Shown here piece after piece: positions 47,886-60,600 of a DNA stretch of 64,000 nt. Origin of the DNA: Caenorhabditis elegans. Taxonomy: Eukaryota; Nematoda; Chromadorea; Rhabditida; Rhabditidae. The notes beneath the pieces are model-generated. The model made no database searches. It saw only the letters and a program-made list of their open reading frames with translations, and was not told where the DNA came from. How positions within the stretch are numbered: position 1 is the first letter of the stretch; each line of letters starts with the position of its first letter. The stretch spans positions 6,696,001 through 6,760,000 of the forward strand of contig NC_003284.9 in the NCBI RefSeq assembly GCF_000002985.6. The letters run 5' to 3'. A program made the position numbers and the translations under genes.

Positions 47886-50189
47886 CATTTTTGCATTGCA
47901 ACTATCATATGGTTATCTTCATCTTCAGTCTAGATTATATTTATAAAGATAGCACACCTTCCGTATCTTTCTCCGTCAGATGATCGCATCAGTTGGAAAA
48001 AGAAAAGGGTGAACCCAACCGCAGCCACATGTTGATCACGTGTCGCCGATCAGTGAAAAAGAATCGTCGGGCGTGTGGATCGTGTTGTAAATAGCCTCGC
48101 TCTCTTTACCCACACAGTCTCACACATTATTTTGATAGTCGTCAATCGTACTCATTCTTCTTCCAATGTGACCATCTTCTCGTACGAAATCAAATCTTCT
48201 TTGTGTTTCTACCGTCATTGCATTCAGAAGTACATTGAATAGTCATTCAAACATCTGCTACTGCTCCTTCCACCTTTTTCTCATCTTTTGTTGGCATCGA
48301 GTATCCAAATTGCGAAGAAAAATGAATCACCATACGTGGAAGTATTCAAAAGTATGCTAGAATGTAGTGTAGTGTTTTTTGAAACGTTTCCAAACTGCCT
48401 TTCTCAAAGAAGAAAAAAGTGAAAAGGTTAGCGTTGCACTCAATTGATCAGTCCAAAAAAACGGAGCCGCGCACACGCTTGAGTTGCTCAGTTTTAGACA
48501 ACTTGAAGACAGAAGAAGAAGGAAAAGTTCAGGGATCACTTGAAAACTCACGGACTTGGTATGAATTATTACGTTTAAATTACTGTGCTAACGACTTTTT
48601 TTCATAGTGGTTTGAGTTTTCTGAACAGAAAGTTTTCAAAGGACACATGGGAAACCCCGGCAAATCGTTATCAACATCGATCACTTCTATAGATTCGCTA
48701 TCACAGGCCAGTTCTCCGCGTGGCGGTGTCATCATCCAAACTACCTAGGGAAGGTATTTCTTACGACGGTTTTTTCAAACCATCGGTCATTCGACGACGA
48801 TAAAGTTTGTACTTGATTGATAAGAGTCTGTGAATTGGTTTTCATTGTGCAACTCAACGTTCACCACTTTGTATACGTTTATTCTTTGTTCAAAAGATCA
48901 AACAACGTTCGAGAAACAGAAGCCAGCGTGGGCATCGCTGTCAGTGGGAGTGTCGGTGTCACAATCCCCGGATGCGTCTCATTTTTCTTTTTCCAATTCA
49001 ACATTTCGTTCGAATGCTCTCAAGAAGCTAGAAGGCAGCAACGGGCGGCCCGCCATAGAAATTCGCAACGTTTTCAACGATGTCTGTGGGATCTTGCACC
49101 TCCGCAAAAGGCACAATGTTTCACTTGCCCGGAAGATCTATTTCGATTGCATCATTATTTCAAAGGCGGGTCCCTTCTCGGTCTAGCTGCACAAGGGGCA
49201 CGCACACAAAGAATAAATGCAGCAAACGCGCGACGCTGTCATTTTTTTTCTCAGCGATCGAAAATCTAAACAAGGCTCTTTCTCGACTCTTTCGCTATTT
49301 CTTTCAGCTCCGAACAAGAAATAGTGTCGATGCACTTGAGTGACGGAGCTATAGAGTGAATGAGGAACAGAAAACATAGCCGAGCTCTTTTAAAAAGGTC
49401 AAGGTCGTGTGTGAGCAAGAAGGAAAATGTCTTTCCTGCATTAAAAATGAGTTCAAGGATGTGCAGGGTGTACAAAGAATGCAGAATCTATTTGTCCGTC
49501 ACCTCGTAAAACTGCTGAATCCCCCTCCAATTCTGCCTGTTCTCTTGATCTTCTTCCTTGGGGGAAAACGAGGAAGAAAAAGAACAGATATCAACTGGGC
49601 CAACACTTACTGGAGACGATGAAAAAGATGAACGTCACAGAGATCAAACGCTTCGCACCCAACGCAGCAGCAAGGGATATCCTCCGTGATTATTTCTTTA
49701 CTTTTTGTTTCCGCCTGGCAGTGATTATTGCACACGAGAAAAACATGTGCCGTCAAAAAGTCGAGTGGTCATCGGCCCCAGTATCGGTGATCAGTGTAAT
49801 TGTGCTCTCGGTTTTCCCATGGCAGACGCCAATTCATGTTTAAAAACGACTTGAAAAGTCTTCCAACATATTGGGACATCACAGAAAAGATGCACAAATT
49901 GGCATCAAGTTCAAAAACCAGTTTCTCTCAGAAAACGTGTGCAAAACTCCAAAACTCAACTTTTTGATCATTTGAACTACAAGTTTTCGATGCAGGTTCA
50001 GGTGTAGAAATAAGCTAAACTTAGAAAAAAATGGCTGATAAAGTTGGAAAGACTTATTATTTATTCATTCGCAACATTTTAATTCGTGTGATGCTTGTTT
50101 CCGTGCAAAATGGTTTTTTCAATGCTCAGTGCTACATCGAATGTCTGTTATAATCAAACTTTTAACACGCTTTATGGATGAAGTGTGAT

Positions 50190-50575
50190 TTTGAAAAGTT
50201 GCAAATGTTTGTTGAAAAGTTGCGAAAGTTGTTTAGAAAGTTGCTGAGTTTGCGGAAAAAGTGTGGAAGGCAAAAGTTAGTTGAGATGCTGCAAAAGCTA
50301 AATGAAAAGTTGCTACAGTTAGTTGAAAGTTAATTAAAAAGTTGCTGAATCTGGTTAGGAAGTCGATGAACGTGGTTGGAAACTAACTGAAACTCGTGAA
50401 GAAATTGCAAGAACGTTGAGATTGTTTAGAAGTTGCTAAACAAGAGTTTGTTAAGAAATTTTTGAAATTGGTTAAGCAGTTACTAAAGCTGGTTGAACAA
50501 TTGCTAAAGTTGGCAAAAAATTATGGGAGTTGGTTAAGAAATTGTTAAAGTTAGTTGAAAAGTTTAGAAACTACA
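50190..50575. repeat. Degenerate minisatellite of GTTGAAAAGTTGCTAAAG-like units
   Basis: Repeated AAGTTG, GTTGAAA and AGTTGCTAAA phrases at about 18-24 base spacing over almost 400 bp. Units are diverged and no open frame spans it. Confidence 0.6.
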
Positions 50576-51308
50576 TATCCATCCTTCACCGCAGCTTTGA
50601 TGTTTTATCAGAAAGTTGCGGACCATGCCGAAAGAACCGCATTCCAAAACTCAATACCAGGTGTCGCTTTGTAAATTTTCTGATTTATCAAATCCTTCAA
50701 ATACAATTTCCATGATTTTTATAAAACTGTCCTCGATTTCATCATTCTACACAAGGAAGAGTACGACAGCAGGAAGCGTCACTTCAATGCGTAACCAGTT
50801 TCGATTTGATTTCATCCTTTATTTCAATCTTTGTGTGTCCCCGTTTGCACGTTCCTCTTCCCGATTCTGTATACTTCGAGCAGCCCGTCCTCTATTTCTC
50901 AAAAAAAAAAACAACAAAAAAAAACAAAACAAAAACTACTCGGCTCCTTTGTCATTTTTTCTCGTGTGCTGTTTCACATGTGTGCCCGTCTCTGATTGTG
51001 TGCGTTCTTTTTGCCAGGCGCATTTGCAAAAACGCTTCGAATTTTAACTAAAGACACGGAGGCGTAAAGACAATAATGAAACCCAATACCAGCCAACGAA
51101 GACATCGACGGTGTTGTTGTATCGGCCTCTCTCTGCTAGTAAAAACACCAAAAAGATGCATGTCTTCCCCAAGATTTTGAAATCTGACCTCACTACCGGC
51201 ATGTTTAAAATGATCACAGTGATTTATGAGCTAGACATTCTTTGCATGTGCCAGCGGCATTTTCGTGATCAAACGTTTTGAAACTAACTCCAGGAATGAG
51301 AAAATACT

Positions 51309-51314
51309 TTTATT
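51309..51314 (-). terminator. abts-4: Poly(A) signal of abts-4
   Basis: TTTATT on the + strand is AATAAA on the minus strand, about 320 bp beyond the abts-4 stop codon. Confidence 0.45.
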
Positions 51315-51630
51315 AAGAGATACATCGATTCTAAAAACTACTAGCAACGCTCAATAGAGCAAGTAAAAGCTTCTTTGGAAACATGTTGGAGAAGTAAGGC
51401 AGGGATCAGCATTTTATAAAGGACCAATAATGATAACAAACATGCATATGTAACCATTGTAGCAATTTTTTTGGGGGAGGGGGAGTCTGAGAATGAGAGA
51501 AGAAGAACACCATTATGAGATTTGACATGATTTGATTGTATGAGGAAATGAGTGGGGTAGTACAAATATATTAAAATCACCAGTATTTGATAAAGATTGG
51601 GGAGAAGTAGACACGAAATTTGTAGAGAAA

Positions 51631-54600
51631 TTATACCGGGATGCGAGTATTCTGATAGAAATCTTCGGGGTTTTCTTCATTGTCCCTGTCGGCATCATCA
51701 TTGTCGTGATCTTCGCTATCAAGCTGAAATGCACAAAAATTGTAATTTTTCATCAATCACATGTTGTATTAATTCTATGATTATTTAATTCTGATATATA
51801 AAAGTTGCTTTTTTTGCGAGTTGGACTTTTCATCAAACAAATGTCTGACCCTGTCTAGATCCCTTTCCACAGCTCGTTTCTATGTTTGTTCGGCATATCA
51901 AAACAACCAAAACACACAATCACTTTGTGTACCATCATTTCATTTTCTCATTTTCCAACTGATATCATTGATAACATCATGAGTGTCTAAACTACCAAAG
52001 ACTGTCACAATTGTTGTTTTCTTGTTATGGCATTCATATACATACACGCGACAATTTTTGAAAGGGCGTCATGTACACGGTTTTCTTGTTGCAATCAACT
52101 TCACGCCAATCGTCTGTCACACATGAGTCACACACTTGGAGTGTCCCAATTATTTTCCACTCGTCACCACCACCTCCCTCGCTTTTGCTTTAGTTACAGT
52201 GACTCACAGACGGAGCGGCGTTTTTGGTCGACACAAAGTCAACACTTCGATAAATATAGGAAGGGGGTCACAAACACCGCGCACGCGGTTTTTCACGGAC
52301 ACACGGTTTGCACGGAAACGCGGGGGAGCAGTGGAGCAACAAAAAAATAAATAGGGGGTTTTTAAGATAAATGTCTTACCGCTTCTAGAAGTTCCTTGTC
52401 GAAAATAACACTGAGTCCATGTTTCACAAATATGGCGTTGGATACAATAAAGAGTGGGAAGAGAAGGCCACCAACTGAAAAATGTCTCATTTTAGATGTT
52501 TTGAGGTGGAGTAGCGCCAGTGGGAAAATTGTTTAAACCCATTCATGTAGTGCCAAAGAAATCAAATATTATAGTAAACCTTTTCAAAATTTGTTCGAAA
52601 ATTTTGTATTGACAGTCAAAAAGTGGGAATTACTGAGTTTTATCTACTATTTGAGAAAACTATAAGGTGTCTGGATACAGTGTCTGGTGAAAATATTTGA
52701 AGCATAAGTAAAACATAAAATTCGGAAGTAATTTTTTTTGATTTACGAATTCCAAAAAGGGGCAAAAACTAAGTAATTAACACTTTTTTACTGTAAGTAA
52801 AAATTTTTCGTTTTTACTACAGTATTTGGTCATTTAGGCAACATGAGAGTGGTTGGCAAGAATTTAGCCACTGGCGGCACTAATCCAGCTTTAAAGCTAA
52901 ACATTTTAAAGTTACGAAAATCACAAATATTTCTTACTTTTACTAGATTTAGCCGCAAACATTGCACCAGCGATCAGGTATTGGATGACAGTGTAGATTT
53001 GGATAGTATAGAACGGTGCCTGGAAAAATTGTTTTTGAATATCATATTTTGTTAGAATTTAAGAGCCCATGCTTTTCATATGATTCTTGTGCTATAATTC
53101 ATGTGATTCGTAGGGTTTTTGATCTGTTTTGGCACTTGGGGATCTACAATAAACAAGTTGAACTTTAGCATAACAGTATCTATCTGTGTCTCTTCTGTAG
53201 CAGCTAACACGGTGCATGTGATTTTGTGATAACACGGTGCATGTGATTTTGTAAAACGGAAATCACTTTTTTCAGTTTTACTTTGTCCTCTCTCTTCCCC
53301 CGCGTGAGTGGTCAGCCACGATTGATCAGCGAATTGTCTCCAGTTGTCAATGAAGCAGTAAACGTGCCCGTCGGGCAAAAAAAAATCGTCAACCAGCCCG
53401 CCACAAAGCGACAACGTGACTCCACAAAACAATGATGCAAAAAGATCCGAGGAAACCCATTCTACCCGACTACACAATATGATAACCGTCATCTTTGTCT
53501 ACTGTTCTCTTGCTTTTGCACGTGCCTGTTTCTCGCCACGGTCCGATGTACGGTCGTGTCATCGTGTCACCAAAATCGTCTACTAACAACAACTTTGTCC
53601 GATGATTCCTTTTTTGCTAAAAGGTGGCGGAATAGAACAGGAAAAGGAAATGAAAGAATGGGACAAAGAACACGTTTAGATAACACCCCTACTTCTAGTA
53701 TTTTCTTTAAAAGAGGATGCTTTTCACATGACGAAAAACAACCAAAGGTCATTTCGTCATATTTTTGTGATGAAAAAAGTCTGCCTCAATGGTATTACCT
53801 GAAGTGATCAAGTATCACAGTAACTACCATAAGATCAAACTAATCAGCGCCACGTGAACTGGAACAACTATCATTATACTGGACAGATCAGTGCTGCATG
53901 TCATCAGATCACCCCATTTCGTCAGATAAGACAAAAGAAAACTTTCCTTGATCTACAGTTTGGCACGTCTTCCATCAAAATTTTTACGAGAAACAAAAAA
54001 CCGAGGAGAATATCCCAACTTCTCAGATTTCTTTGACGTATGTAGTGAGAAAGAGCACACATTTCAAAAGTAACTATATATTTACTCTAAACGTCTACCG
54101 AATCGTAGCAAATTACATTCGAATAGTGGAGTTGTATTCTAGATTATCTATACTGAAATTCAACTGTACACTTGATCAAAACATCAACACTTTTATATTT
54201 ACGTTCATTTTTCAATGCTATTTGCTCCTCGAGGCAATGGAGGCAAGCATGTGAAACGCACATGAGAAAACATAGACCCACGTGTGGGTGCGTCCGTCCG
54301 CACACAAACATACAACAGAGAATGATCAGCAAAAAGTGTGTGTGACGAAATGGGGGAGAATTTTTGAAGAAAAAAGCATTGTATTTTCAGAGATCGCAGA
54401 CATTTTGCGCCCCTCTACAGTTTTGGTTGCTGACGAAACGAGACAAGGAGAAAAAGGAAAAAGGGGGCAACCCTTCTCCGCAGAAATAGCAGCAGCATTT
54501 CATCAAACAATCGGTCGCGTGGTTGCATGTCAACTGGGAAATACTAGCAAAAATGTCACGCAGCGCTACAGTACTCTGAATGGAGCTTGAACAGAACTTA

Positions 54601-57600
54601 TACCTTGAATGAAAAAATTGAATCGTAATTAAAAACATTTTCAATCAAAATTTTGATTAATTTTCAAAATATTAAAAAAAAAGGAAAATAGAAAAATTTC
54701 CAGCTGAATATTAAATGCACTTATATGCCTAAATAAAATAACCAACACATAAGTTGTAGAAAAATGTGTTGGTCTGCAAAAATAAGTAACTGCCATTTTT
54801 GGCTGCCAATAAACAATTTGGAAGAATTTTGAATAATATTAACTATAATATTTTAATTTTTCAGTATATTAGCACTATAGGAATGATTTTAATACATCTC
54901 TCTACAGGCGATATCCGCCTTTAATTCAAAAATTGGCTCAATAAATTTGAAACATTTTTTACAGCATTACTTAGAACTTGTGTATTAACTCATTTATGAA
55001 TAATTTCAACACATTTCCAAGCTCAAAAAATTAAAATTCATACCAAGTTCAACTTAAATAAACAAATGAGTTAAAAATTTATTTTTAGAATGTCTTGGTA
55101 ATATAATTACTGGTTTTTTTACAGAGCAAACTAATTATAAAATTTTCAAACCTAAAGTGTTTTTGTCTCTAATGGAAGAATCAAACTTGCATTTAATTTG
55201 ATTACATTCAAAAACTGTAAAAACAAAATATTTTTATGAATTCATTGAATATTTTTTCTCTGTTTTTTTTTGCAGACACTACACGCCTCATTCCTACACT
55301 GATTCTTTAAAGCTTATGACGTGCATACCAGTTTCGAAACACTACTTCATCGTTTTTTACCCTCAAAGTTCAAAGCAAACACCAACGAGTTACAAACTCA
55401 TTGTTGCAAAGGATACAGTCAATAGAGATCAGATCAGTGAAGATTGAAAATCAAACTGCAAATTTTTAGAGAACTCACAATTTCAAGGAATTTGTGCGAT
55501 CCACGGTATTTGCTGGGTAGGAAGCACAACTTGAGACGAAGGATCATCTTACTTCCCTCCAAGTTACGAACTCCAAGATAGAAGAATACACCGAAAATTG
55601 TGGCAGCAGGAATTGCAAGAAAATGTCCAAGAATGGCAAATGTGCCAAGCAAGAGGTAGGTGACCATTCCGGAAACGCGTTGTTCAATGACATGGGAGAT
55701 TCCTGAAATAATACATTTTCATCGGTAACGTTGTTTTAACTCACTATTAGTTATAAACTTAAGTACTTAGGAATTTGAATTTTAATCTATTTTCAAGTGT
55801 CACAAGTTAAAAAAAAGATATATGAAAAAACTCACTAGACGGGACTCCTGGTGCAGATTTCTTGTATTCAGTCAAAGAAGTGATATGAGCCAGAGATTGA
55901 ACAGCGGCAGGGCACATCCACGGAAGACCAAGAACAGAACTAACCAGTGTGCAAAATCCAACAACAATCAAGTCCCAATGAAGGCCACCTCCTTTTTTCA
56001 GTTTTCTACCCTCTCGCAATGCCATCTGTTCGGGGATTTCAGTTTCAACAAAAATCAAAACAAAAAGCAGTATAGAAGAAATTAAAGCAATTGTAAGTGT
56101 ACTAGCAGTAGGAGGGGCAGACGGGATAACAAATATTCCGTCGAAAGGTCGGGATTGTCCCACCGCGACCGGTATATCGACCACCTGAAAATTAAAATAT
56201 CGCTTTAGAATTTCTTATAAACTAAGTGAATATAATCAGGACTGTTTGGGAACCGGCAACTCAACTTTCTCAACTAGTCAATTTTGCCTGAAAAAAATTC
56301 AGGCTGTCTGCAAGGCGCAAATATCACACTCTAAATTAAAAGGTGACTATTCCGCAATAAAACAATAATTACCGGTAGCCAAAAAAGTTGTAGAATTTTT
56401 GACAATTTTCACAATTGAAAATTGTAGTTAACGTACAGCCCTGGTGGAAAATTTTTTATCAAGAAATACTCAAAAAAACTCCAAGGGTTCAGCGGATTAC
56501 GGTCACTAATACTTGTGATATAAAGTGGGAGTTTATATTCAAAAAAAATCAAAAATGGCGAAAGGGCTAGTAAATTACTAATATGTGTACGAAATACTTT
56601 AGTGAAGAAAATAATTTCTTGTGTTTCTTGACAAAAACATTCACCAAAATGTAGAAGGTTTCAAATTAATTCAATGATTTTTAAAGAATGATTTTTTAAA
56701 AATTAATTTCTTACCGCGACGCCGACATTTTGGAAAAGAATGCGGTAGGCAATGCTGACGGCAATCACGGCAAATATTCCTCCGAAATTTTTGCAAAGGT
56801 TTCGGAACTGAAATGAATTGCATTTTGAAACGCGATTATTAAAATTCTTCTTACAGTTCTTCCGAAGAATGTGCTTCTGCTGACTTGTCTCAAGTAATGA
56901 AAAATGGCAATTGAAACAACCACCATAATCAATTGAAGCAAGAAGGTGTTGGGACGACTCAATGCACAGTCTTTGACTGAAAACTACAGTATTTAAAAAA
57001 TCCCGTTAATTGATAAACCTTCAGTAACAGTGCAGTTTGCGGCGTTCTCAATGTAGTATTTCAGATTCTCAATACTGTTGTGCTCTTCTTGCTAAAAAAC
57101 TATTTGCTAACTTAATTTCGTTTATACTCAAACTTACGAGGTGGATAAATTCAACAACTTCTGAGAAGAAAATCAAAGAGATGAGAGCGCAGAAAATGTC
57201 TTCCGTGTAAATCGTGACATAATGAATCAAGTGAGCACAGTTTGTTGCAGCCCCGACGATGGAAATGAAGAAAAGAAAAATACCAGTGTAAAATCGCACT
57301 TCCAGAAAATCCATGTCATTTTGATCGGTGAACTGAAACATTCGTATAGAGACGAAAAGTATTGGAATTTATAAAAAAGTTGTATACAGCTTGAATATTT
57401 GGGTTGCTTTATTAAGTTGAAAGCTGAATAAGCAAAAAATGTATCGATAAATTCTGAATAACATATCTTGGAAAACAATCATGAAACTTTAAAATTTTAA
57501 TTTTAATAGTAAAAATGATCTACTTCAGAAATCGGATCAAAAAACCTGCCCCTGAAACAGAAAAGTTATTGCAAATTTAAGACAGTTGAATACCAGCAAA

Positions 57601-60600
57601 TACAGTGTTAGATCATCAAAAATTGGAATAAGACTGCATTTCGGTTTGGAGTATTTATGACATTCCGGTACATATGATATCGACAAAAATTATCAAAGGT
57701 TAGTTTTTACGTCACAAGTGTCTAGTTTTTTCCAATTCCATAATAATAATTTTTTAATTAGGAACTTTGTTTCGAAAATTATAAAGAATAAATCCTACCT
57801 TGAACAAAGCTTTTTCAAAAACAAGAAAAGGACCGGTGGGAGACATAACCAGTAACGGTTGGCAGGATAATACGGACCAAATGAGTCCTGACAGTGCCTG
57901 ACTCACAAGACATTCTTTTACTGCCAACAAGCCCGATGTACCAGCTCCTGAAACATAATTTTACTTTTTAAAAACCTTAATTTACAAACCCATGATAGCT
58001 CCAAACGTTAATGTTGGTACTACAGTTACGCAAAACATATAGAAAACAACTGTGAAAATTGAAATATTAAAACCATCCCTGTAGTCTGAGCTGAAAATTT
58101 TTAGAGGGTTTAGTGTGAACAATAAGGATTATTTTCTTACAAATAATGTTTGGCTCGATTTCGAAGATCTGATGTGACTCCGGAAAACAAGCGGAAAGGT
58201 TTATCTTCTGCTTCTTCAGCTTTCTTTGTAGCATTTCGTTCAACGTCGACGTCCTTTGGGTGAACTGTAAAATAAGAAAATTAGTTGAAATTGATTGTTA
58301 TTTTTTCAAATTTATGGTATAACTCATTTTACCTGTTTGTGAACTCATTCGAATAATAATAAGACTGAACTGGGAGGAATATAACCTTTTCGATCAATTC
58401 GGATAAATTTCAATGTCACCTATGACACTTAGACATGTCAAGCGTAAGAGGAGACAATTTTAGTAGTCATCCAACCAAATCCGATCAATTCATCGTTCGA
58501 CGTATGGCAGAATATTGCTTTTGTAGACACCACTAGGAAAAACACGAAAACTCACCGATTTTGGTTTCAGTCTTCTCGCCTTGCATGTTTACGAGCTTCC
58601 GAATAAGATCGCTTCGAACCAAATTTTTGTTGTCAATCCGTCCCGGGGCAATTACAACGGTACCGGCGAGAAATCTGAAAATTGAAATTGAAAACAACTG
58701 TGATGGAGAAGAATGTATGCGATTTTTTTTAGTGAAATCGGAGAAAAAGACGTCTGAGACGAAATGAAGTTCCCATACAATACAGTAAATTTATGTGATG
58801 TGCTTTGCAGGACAGGATTTTTATAATAAAATGTAAATCAAAAAACTTGTACGTGTATTAGGATTACATATCGTAATAAATTACAAGCACTTTTAGATTT
58901 AAAAAAATTTTTTTGTAACTACTTTTGGACTGTAAATTTGAAAAAAATCAAAAATGTTTTGAAATATTTCACTTTAAATCGAGGGTGTTTTAAACAACTT
59001 CCCTATTGACGGTATTCTACCTTTTATATATACTTTTCCCGAAATTTGAAAACTTTGAAAAAAAGTCAAATAATTTTCAAAAAATTATCTAACAAATATA
59101 TATTTCTAAATAGAGAATTGTATTAAAAAAACTGCATTGAAATGTGAAAAGTTAAGAATAAGACTTGGAAACTGATTTTATGTAAAAAACAAATCGAATT
59201 AATTTTTTTCCTTCCTGATCAACTTTTTTAATGGTTTTCTTACAGTTAAATCAGATAATTTGAAGATTTCAAAAAAGTTAGATGTTTTTACAGGTTTTTA
59301 TTGATCAATTTATCATTTGTCGAGCTTTTGAAAATGTCTTACTACAAAACTAAAAACAGTAATAGGGGGACACCTAGAACGGCAAAAAAGTTAGATTGAT
59401 CCAAATATTTTTTTTTCATGTTTTTCAAAAATGTGTTCAAAACAAAGCCAGATTTTTGACACGTACAAATTGATACAGGTGAAAATGTCGTGATTCAGAA
59501 TTTTCGGAAAATACCAATTTCTTGATGTTGTGCTTGGACAAACTAGTTTATGAACACATAACATCCAACAAAATTGGGAGTTTTTTGTGAAGAGTTTACT
59601 GGATTACTGGAAAGATAGAAAATACATATTTAAAGTGTTTAACTCTTGTTTTCATATGAACCGGTTGTTTAAATGTTAATAGTTTGTTCTAACTCTAATA
59701 TATGTTTAAGTTATCGGTTTGGAAAATTTTGAAACAGTTTTATTACTTTCATAAATATTTGAAAAATAAGCTCTGAGCACTGGGGGCAAGACCAATGGAG
59801 AAAGTATTGGAATTTAAAATCTTGAGACTTAAAATAATACGCATTTACCGTAGTTCCGCTGCAGAAAAATGTTGAGGGGTTAATTTTTAAAGAAATACAA
59901 ATCTACAGTTCCATAGTGATCTTATATATATACGCAACCCTACGATCATAGATTCTGGGGGTTTCGGTTCGGTCAAATTTCAACTTGCTAGATAAAATTT
60001 TTTTTTTTCAAAATATTCTTGATATCATTTCCAATTTTCGGGAAAATCAAAAAGTCACGGTATTCTCTCAAACAGTATTTCCTCCGCAAACTTTGACTTT
60101 TAAAGTATAGCCTCGGAATTTTGAATGATATCAGAGAAACAATATCGAGAAGAAATGAATATGTGTGGTTTCGAAAGTTGTGAAGGTGACAGAATATCAT
60201 AACAAAACATTCCAAAATGTTTGAGATGTTTCAAAGCTTTCAGTCAAAGTTTTGGTAAGATGGGGGGGGGGGGGGGGGGGGTCTTAGGGAACTTTGGGCA
60301 TCGTTGCAGGTTTTAGCACCTACGACGTTTAATAACAAAACTGGCATTTATTTAAAGTATAAAAATTATTTTAAAACATTTTTTTGTCCGTATCCGAATT
60401 TACGACACTCAACCTCTGAGATTCAAAATGTTTTACTCAAAAAAGTTTAATCTTGAACTTACAGAAATATTGAGCCAACTAGCACTATTCACTTCTATCA
60501 AACAAAAAGCAATTACAAAATTACAAAATTACAAAATATTACAAAATATTAAATCCTATCAAGTAATTTTTGTTATCTGAGGTAATACTCAAAACTTGAA

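Larger units (their letters stand above)
39809..48042. promoter_or_regulatory. Cluster of CACGTG E-boxes around mdl-1
   Basis: CACGTG occurs at 39809, 41523, 41747, 42081, 43327, 43589, 45083, 45244, 45305, 45694, 45809, 46226, 46982 and 48037. I found none in the first 39.8 kb. CACGTG is the palindrome read by Myc/Max/Mad-type bHLH-zipper factors, and the gene inside the cluster, mdl-1, encodes such a factor. Confidence 0.55.
47670..51630. other. Gene-free spacer between mdl-1 and abts-4 3' ends
   Basis: About 4 kb between two convergent genes. The AATAAA at 47880-47885 probably ends mdl-1, and TTTATT at 51309-51314 (AATAAA on the minus strand) probably ends abts-4. From 48.8 to 49.3 kb all three forward frames are open for long stretches, but no splice-consistent gene or known domain is visible. 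A degenerate minis­atellite lies at about 50.2-50.6 kb. Confidence 0.55.

Noticed and set aside
53210-53252. Direct repeat of AACACGGTGCATGTGATTTTG as a possible regulatory site
   Set aside because: A simple 20-bp local duplication within an intron with no further support.
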